NCBI GenBank assembly: GCA_040902725.1
Contig: JBBDWU010000057.1
Location: forward strand, 1 to 10,336
Reading direction: 5' to 3'
DNA from: JACVRU01 sp040902725
GTDB taxonomy: Bacteria > Actinomycetota > Thermoleophilia > Gaiellales > Gaiellaceae
Length of the DNA: 10,336 nucleotides
In this document: positions 5,832 through 10,336 of the stretch, in pieces
How the letters are laid out: every line of letters starts with the position of its first letter
Numbering within the stretch: position 1 is the first letter of the stretch
Made by a program: the position numbers and the translations under genes
Notes under the pieces: generated by a model
Database searches by the model: none
The model's input: only the letters and a program-made list of their open reading frames with translations
Told to the model about the DNA's origin: nothing

Positions 5832-5839
5832 CCTTCGCC

Positions 5840-7732
5840 GTGTGCGGCATCTGCGGGATCGCCTCCAGCTCCGGGCCCGTCGACGCCGAGCGGCTCGCGG
5901 CGATGAGCGCGACGCTCGTCCACCGCGGCCCCGACAGCGACGGCACGCACATTGACGGCCCGGTCGGGCTGGCCGCCCGGCGGCTCTCGATCATCGACCT
6001 GGAGACCGGCGACCAGCCGCTCACGAACGAGGACGGCTCAGTCGCCGTCGTCCAGAACGGCGAGATCTACAACTACCGCGAGCTACGCCACGAGCTCGAG
6101 CGCGCCGGCCACGGCTTCCGCTCGCACGGCGACACCGAGGTGATCGCGCACGCCTACGAGGAGTGGGGCGACGCCTTCGCCGGCCGGCTGCGCGGCATGT
6201 TCGCCGCGGCGCTCTGGGATGCCCGACAACGGCGGCTCGTGCTCGCCCGCGATCGCTTCGGCATCAAGCCGCTCTACTACCGCACGCGCGACGGCGGCCT
6301 CGAGTTCGCCTCCGAGCTGCGCGCGCTGCCGCGCGGGCCGATCGACCTGGCTGCGCTGGAGGCGTTCCTCGCCTTCAACTGCATCCCCGACCCGCTGACG
6401 ATCTTCACAGGCGTCCGCAAGCTGCCGCCGGGCCACCTCCTGCTCTGGGAGGGTGGTGGCGAGCCGCGGCTGGAGCGCTTCGCGCGGCCCGCGCCCGCGC
6501 CGGCCGACGAGCTGCGGACCGGCGACGAGGCCGAGCTGGTCGAGGAGCTGCGCGCCCGCCTGCGCGACTCCGTTCGCGCGCACCTCGTGGCCGACGTGCC
6601 CGTCGGCGTGCTGCTCTCGGGCGGAGTGGACTCCTGCGCGCTCGCGGCTCTGGCGGCGCGAGAGGTCGCCGAGCCGCTCCGCACGTTCACGATCGGCTTC
6701 GAGGAGCGCTCCTTCGACGAGACCGGCGACGCGCGCAGCGTCGCTCGGCTGTACGGCACCGACCACCACGAGCTCGTGCTCCGCCCGGACGCGGCCCGGC
6801 TGCTCCCGGCCCTCGCCGACGCCTTCGACGAGCCGTTCGCCGACTCGTCCGCGCTCCCCACCTACCTCGTCTCGCAGCTGGCCGCCCGCCACGTGAAGGT
6901 GGCGCTCTCCGGCGAGGGCGGCGACGAGCTCTTCGGCGGCTACCACACCTACGCCGCCGACCTGCTCGCCGAGCGCGTGGGGGGCCTGGCCCGCCTCGCG
7001 CGGCCGCTCGTGGAGCTCCTGCCCGCCTCGTCCGCCCGCGCGAGCCTGGACTACCGGGCCAAGCGCTTCGTCCGCGCCGCGCACCTCCCGCCGCTCGAGC
7101 GGCACCACGGCTGGAAGGAGATCTTCTCGCCGGAACTGCGGTCGGAGCTGACCGGCAGCAGCCACGCCTTCGACCCGGTCGACATCCTGCGCGCCCGCTT
7201 CGCCGAGACCGAGGGCGCCGAGCTCGTGAGCCGGCTCCAGGACGTCGACCTCGGCGTGCTGATGGTGGCCGACCAGCTGACGAAGGCCGACCGCGCCTCG
7301 ATGGCGCACTCGCTCGAGACCCGCGTCCCGTTTCTCGACACCGCGGTCACCAACCTCGCGCTCGCCCTGCCCGCCCGGCACAAGGTCAGCGGCCTGCGCA
7401 AGAAGGTCCTGCTGCGAAAGGCGGTCGCGCCGTTGCTCCCCGGGCGCATCGTCCACGGCCGCAAGCGCGGCTTCTCGATCCCGGCCGCCGCCTGGCTGCG
7501 CGGCGAGCTCGAGCCGTTCGCGCGCGACGTCCTTTCGGCCGAGACGCTTCGCCGGCAGGGCTTCTTCGACCCGGCCACCGTGACGCGCCTGCTCGACGAC
7601 CACGTCGCCCGCCGCGAGGACCGCTCCCGCCAGCTCTGGGGGCTGCTCGCGTTCACGCTCTGGCACGAGCGCCACGTCGAGCGGTCGCCGGACGCCGTGC
7701 GGCCCGCGCTGGCCGACGCCGTGCTCGCCTGA
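5840..7732 (+). CDS. asnB: Glutamine-dependent asparagine synthetase-type amidotransferase
   Basis: A 630-residue AsnB-family enzyme: glutamine hydrolysis in the N-terminal Ntn domain, then ATP-dependent amide transfer in the C-terminal synthetase domain. Seen: Cys2 directly after the start in CGICGI, NGEIYN at 73-78, the PP-loop SGGVDS at 260-265, SGEGGDELFGGY ending at 368, and SLETRVPFLD at 491-500. The GTG at 5840 is chosen because the nucleophile must be residue 2 after Met removal; an upstream in-frame GTG (5816) would bury it and lies before the TAGAGT -10 element at 5826. Its TGA overlaps the ATG of the DUF354 gene by one base. It could make free asparagine, but length and pairing with a glycan-type protein resemble AsnB paralogues in exopolysaccharide/exosortase loci and amidotransferases that amidate sugar acids; the sequence does not decide. 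Confidence 0.93.
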   Translation: MCGICGIASSSGPVDAERLAAMSATLVHRGPDSDGTHIDGPVGLAARRLSIIDLETGDQPLTNEDGSVAVVQNGEIYNYRELRHELERAGHGFRSHGDTEVIAHAYEEWGDAFAGRLRGMFAAALWDARQRRLVLARDRFGIKPLYYRTRDGGLEFASELRALPRGPIDLAALEAFLAFNCIPDPLTIFTGVRKLPPGHLLLWEGGGEPRLERFARPAPAPADELRTGDEAELVEELRARLRDSVRAHLVADVPVGVLLSGGVDSCALAALAAREVAEPLRTFTIGFEERSFDETGDARSVARLYGTDHHELVLRPDAARLLPALADAFDEPFADSSALPTYLVSQLAARHVKVALSGEGGDELFGGYHTYAADLLAERVGGLARLARPLVELLPASSARASLDYRAKRFVRAAHLPPLERHHGWKEIFSPELRSELTGSSHAFDPVDILRARFAETEGAELVSRLQDVDLGVLMVADQLTKADRASMAHSLETRVPFLDTAVTNLALALPARHKVSGLRKKVLLRKAVAPLLPGRIVHGRKRGFSIPAAAWLRGELEPFARDVLSAETLRRQGFFDPATVTRLLDDHVARREDRSRQLWGLLAFTLWHERHVERSPDAVRPALADAVLA

Positions 7733-8757
7733 TGCGGGTCTGGATCGACATGACCGCGTCGGCGCACGTGCTCGTGTTCCGGCCGCTGATCTCGATCCTG
7801 CGCGCGCGCGGCGACGAAGTCGAGATCACGGCGCGCGAGTACTCGCAGACGCTCCAGTTGCTGGAGCTGCACGCTCTCGACGCGACCGTCCTCGGCAGGC
7901 ACGGCGGCCGTTCGCGGCTCGGCAAGGCCTGGCAGCTCGCCGGCCGCCTCGGCGCCCTGCGCCGCTGGGCGAAGGGCCGCGACTTCGACATCGCGCTCGC
8001 GCACGGGTCGCACGAGCTGACGATCACCGCCCGGCGGCTCGGCGTCCCGAGCGCGACCACCTTCGACTACGAGTGGGCCTGGCTCCAGCACCAGCTCGGC
8101 TGCCGCACGGCGACGAAGGTGGTCGTCCCCGAGGCGATCCCGCCGGAGCGGCTCGCTCGCTACGGGGCCACCGGCGAGAAGCTCGTCCGCTATCCGGGCC
8201 TGAAGGAGGAGTACTACCTCGCGGACTTCGAGCCGGACGCGGGCGTGCCGGGGGCGCTCGGGATCGACCCGGACCGGGTGCTCGTCGTCCTGCGGCCGCC
8301 GCCCGACGTCTCCCTCTACCACCGCCACTCGAACCCGCTCTTCCCGCAGACGCTCGACGTGCTCGGCCGGCGCGACGACGTCCACGCCGTCGTGCTGCCC
8401 CGCACCGCGGAGCAGCGGGAGCTCGTCCAGTCGCTCGCGCTCCCGTCGGTGCTCGTCCCCGGGCGCGCGGTCGACGCGCAGAGCCTGATCGCGCTCTCCG
8501 ACGTCGTCGTCTCCGCCGGCGGGACGATGAACCGCGAAGCGGCCGCGCTCGGCGTGCCGGTCTACACGACCTTCGGCGGCCGCATCGGCGGGGTGGACGA
8601 GCAGCTGATGCGGGAGGGGCGCCTCGTGCCGCTCTCCGACCCGCGCGCGATCGAGCTCCGCAAGCGCGAGGGCCGCGCCAGCGGCGAGCGCGTCCACCGC
8701 GACCCGACGGTTCTGCTCGACCTCATGCTCTCCGCGGTGGAAGACTTGCGCTCCTAG
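7732..8757 (+). CDS. DUF354 family protein (GT-B-fold, UDP-GlcNAc 2-epimerase-like)
   Basis: A 341-residue protein of the DUF354 family (PF04007), related in fold to UDP-N-acetylglucosamine 2-epimerase and GT-B glycosyltransferases; no reaction is firmly known to me. Seen: the N-terminal VWIDMTASAHVLVFRPLI, matching the family's opening strand and H-x-x-F helix; RGDEVEITAREY in the second strand; a central AHGSHELTITARRLGVPS; and the C-terminal nucleotide-site-like SAGGTMNREAAALGVPVY (from 261), followed by FGGRIGGVDEQLM. No signal peptide or membrane span, so probably cytoplasmic. Its ATG shares one base with the asnB stop, so the two are translated together, which implies joint action, perhaps building or modifying a nucleotide-sugar-derived glycan. 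PhoX begins 24 bases after its stop. Confidence 0.87.
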   Translation: MRVWIDMTASAHVLVFRPLISILRARGDEVEITAREYSQTLQLLELHALDATVLGRHGGRSRLGKAWQLAGRLGALRRWAKGRDFDIALAHGSHELTITARRLGVPSATTFDYEWAWLQHQLGCRTATKVVVPEAIPPERLARYGATGEKLVRYPGLKEEYYLADFEPDAGVPGALGIDPDRVLVVLRPPPDVSLYHRHSNPLFPQTLDVLGRRDDVHAVVLPRTAEQRELVQSLALPSVLVPGRAVDAQSLIALSDVVVSAGGTMNREAAALGVPVYTTFGGRIGGVDEQLMREGRLVPLSDPRAIELRKREGRASGERVHRDPTVLLDLMLSAVEDLRS

Positions 8758-8769
8758 GCGTCGACCTCC

Positions 8770-8774
8770 GGAGG
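8770..8774 (+). promoter_or_regulatory. Shine-Dalgarno sequence of phoX
   Basis: GGAGG seven bases before the ATG at 8782; a later in-frame ATG (8818) has none and would trim the residues before the twin-arginine motif. Confidence 0.7.
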
Positions 8775-8781
8775 GGAAGGG

Positions 8782-10336
8782 ATGAGCGACTACTTCGAGC
8801 GTGCCTTCGAGCTGCCGATGGATCGCCGGCGGCTGATCAGGAACGTGGCCGCGGCCGGCGCCGCGACCTGGGCGGCGAGCACATTGCCGGGCCGCGCACT
8901 CGGCGCGGTCTCCGACCACATCGTCCGCAACGACTTCGCCCACTTCCGGGCGATCGCCCCGAGCGCGGCCGACGCGATCGAGGTTCCGGCCGGCTACGTC
9001 GTCGACATGCTCGCCGAGTGGGGCGACGACCTGGGCCGCGGGCTGACCTTCGGCTACAACTGCGACTACTGCGGCTGGTACCCGCTGCCGGGGAAGACGG
9101 ACGAGGGTCTCCTCTTCGTCAACCACGAGTACGTGATCCCGTTCTTCACGAGCGACTGGACGCGTTCGATGGACGCGGGCTGGAATCCCCGCGCCGAGCC
9201 CCACCGGTCGATCATGCAGGCGGAGAAGGAGGAGGTGGGCGCCTCGATCCTGCATGTCCGGCGAGGTGGCCGGAACCGCACCGGCCCCTGGCAGGTCGTC
9301 GTCGGCTCGCGCATGAACCGCCGCCTTCACGCGGGCGGCCCCGCCGTGCCATACGACGGGCCGGTAGCGGGGACGAGCCTCGTCCCTCGCGAGGGCACCG
9401 TGCTCGGCACGCTGGCCAACTGCTCGGGGGCGCACACGCCCTGGGGCACGACGCTCTCCTGCGAGGAGAACCACCAGAGCTTCGGCCTCAAGCGGAACAT
9501 GCCGTTCGCGCTGGGGTGGATCAAGGGCACCGGCGCGACCGAGCAGGACGTCAACTACTACATCGGCGAACCGGGAACGAACGTCGACAACCAGCGGGTC
9601 GAGGACACCCACCCGTACTACGGCTACGTCGTCGAGACCGACCCGTACACCGGCGAGTCCGTGAAGCACACCGCACTCGGCCGGATCCATCACGAGAACG
9701 TCGGCATGCGGATCGCGCGCGACGGCCGGGTCGTCGCCTACACGGGCGACGACGCCCCGGCGGCGGACGGCATGTTCTTCAAGTTCGTGTCGTCCGGCAA
9801 ATGGAGCAAGGGCATGTCGCGGGCCGACGGGATGAAGCTCCTCTCCGCCGGGCAGCTCTACGTCGCCCGCTGGTTCCCCGAGGCCAACGACCCGAACGTC
9901 CAGAACGGCCACGGCAAGTGGATTCCGCTGAACATGGCGGATCCCGAGGCGCTCGCGTTCACGACCGCCTGGATCGAGAAGAACATCGTCCCGAAGGAGC
10001 AGGCCCGCCTGTCGGAGTTCCGCGTCCCGCGCGCCGAGGACTGCGAGATCATGCCGGGCGCGCCGCGCCGCGTCCTGATTGCGCTCACCTCGGCCCGGGG
10101 AAGGCCCGCCGACAGGGCCGCCTACGGGGTCGTTCGCCTGCTACAGGAGGACACCGAGGACCCGGACGGGCTGACGTTCAAGTGGGTCGATCTCCTCGAG
10201 GGAGGGCCTGAAACCGGGTTCGCCAATCCGGACAACATGGCGTTCTCCTCCGAACGGGAGCTCTGGATCGTCACGGACGTCTCCAGCTCGAGCCTCAACG
10301 TGCCCGGGCGCAACTTCGAGTTCCACGGCAACAACG
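8782..10336 (+). CDS. phoX: PhoX-type alkaline phosphatase (DUF839), Tat-exported, 3' end off window
   Basis: Predicted extracellular or cell-wall phosphatase releasing phosphate from organic phosphoesters with Ca/Fe cofactors. The first 518 residues are visible. The N-terminus has a twin-arginine motif DRRRLIRN (14-21), then an Ala-rich stretch and a likely cleavage site after ALGA (39-42). PhoX-family motifs: NHEY at 114-117, NCSGAHTPWGTTLSCEE at 213-229 with the conserved cysteine and glutamates, YYGYVVETDP, HHENVGM from 303, and DNMAFSS from 484. Usual family length is about 600-700 residues, so the missing tail is expected beyond the edge. GGAGG lies seven bases before the ATG, a strong Shine-Dalgarno sequence, and the gap to the previous gene is 24 bases, so it may be read through from the asnB unit. 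No Pho box could be identified by eye. Confidence 0.9.
   Translation, partial: MSDYFERAFELPMDRRRLIRNVAAAGAATWAASTLPGRALGAVSDHIVRNDFAHFRAIAPSAADAIEVPAGYVVDMLAEWGDDLGRGLTFGYNCDYCGWYPLPGKTDEGLLFVNHEYVIPFFTSDWTRSMDAGWNPRAEPHRSIMQAEKEEVGASILHVRRGGRNRTGPWQVVVGSRMNRRLHAGGPAVPYDGPVAGTSLVPREGTVLGTLANCSGAHTPWGTTLSCEENHQSFGLKRNMPFALGWIKGTGATEQDVNYYIGEPGTNVDNQRVEDTHPYYGYVVETDPYTGESVKHTALGRIHHENVGMRIARDGRVVAYTGDDAPAADGMFFKFVSSGKWSKGMSRADGMKLLSAGQLYVARWFPEANDPNVQNGHGKWIPLNMADPEALAFTTAWIEKNIVPKEQARLSEFRVPRAEDCEIMPGAPRRVLIALTSARGRPADRAAYGVVRLLQEDTEDPDGLTFKWVDLLEGGPETGFANPDNMAFSSERELWIVTDVSSSSLNVPGRNFEFHGNN

Noticed and set aside
5816..5839. Longer asnB start at GTG 5816
   Set aside because: It would place eight residues before the catalytic Cys, which must be N-terminal in this Ntn-type glutaminase, and it lies upstream of the likely -10 element.
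6083..7675. A 530-codon minus-strand open frame within asnB
   Set aside because: Antisense frame to a well-conserved asnB with all catalytic motifs; no family pattern of its own.
6163..7731. Upstream in-frame extension of the DUF354 gene into asnB
   Set aside because: The DUF354 homology begins exactly at the ATG at 7732; the upstream part is Arg/Pro/Ala-rich out-of-frame asnB sequence.
7051..9912. A 953-codon open frame on the minus strand opposite asnB, the DUF354 gene and phoX
   Set aside because: It is a GC-driven shadow: composition dominated by Arg/Ala/Gly/Val/His, no recognisable domain, while the plus strand carries three clear protein families.

Overview
The window is GC-rich bacterial DNA (individual 60-base lines run about 70-78% G+C) packed with genes. 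It reads as the chromosome of a high-GC actinobacterium. A soil lineage such as Thermoleophilia (Solirubrobacterales/Gaiellales-like) is my guess from gene content, GC and leaderless starts; no rRNA or marker gene here confirms it. There are eleven genes, two cut by the window edges, and no RNA genes, insertion sequences or CRISPR arrays that I can see. No gene-free stretch exceeds 90 bases.

Left part (1-4133). On the minus strand, a short SdhA/FrdA/NadB-like flavoprotein is translationally coupled to the alpha part of a class I (Fe-S) fumarate hydratase that runs off the left edge. Divergent from it is a small stand-alone two-CBS-domain protein. This converges (7-base tail overlap) with a second minus-strand operon: a LysR-type regulator followed, with overlapping stop and start, by a compact maleylacetate-reductase-like Fe-ADH-fold enzyme.

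Right part (4174-10336, plus strand). A single-domain polyprenyl-phosphate sugar-1-phosphate transferase is followed by a lower-GC two-gene island: a small protein of unknown family and a GNAT acetyltransferase resembling TacT-type toxins. Then comes an AsnB-type amidotransferase whose stop overlaps the start of a DUF354 GT-B-fold protein, and 24 bases later a Tat-exported PhoX phosphatase that runs off the right edge. Sugar transferase, AsnB and DUF354 protein together suggest surface-glycan work.

Regulation is the most interesting layer. The same 15-bp palindrome ATAAG-N5-CTTAT, which has the T-N11-A form of a LysR-family box, occurs at exactly the two divergent promoter regions flanking the LysR block. 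At each it lies over the -35 region of a plus-strand gene and at or near the start of a minus-strand gene. It overlaps the start codon of the LysR gene itself. Most first genes of transcription units show a TANNNT -10 element 6-10 bases before the start codon and no Shine-Dalgarno sequence, so they look leaderless. Genes inside operons have good Shine-Dalgarno sequences or stop/start overlaps.
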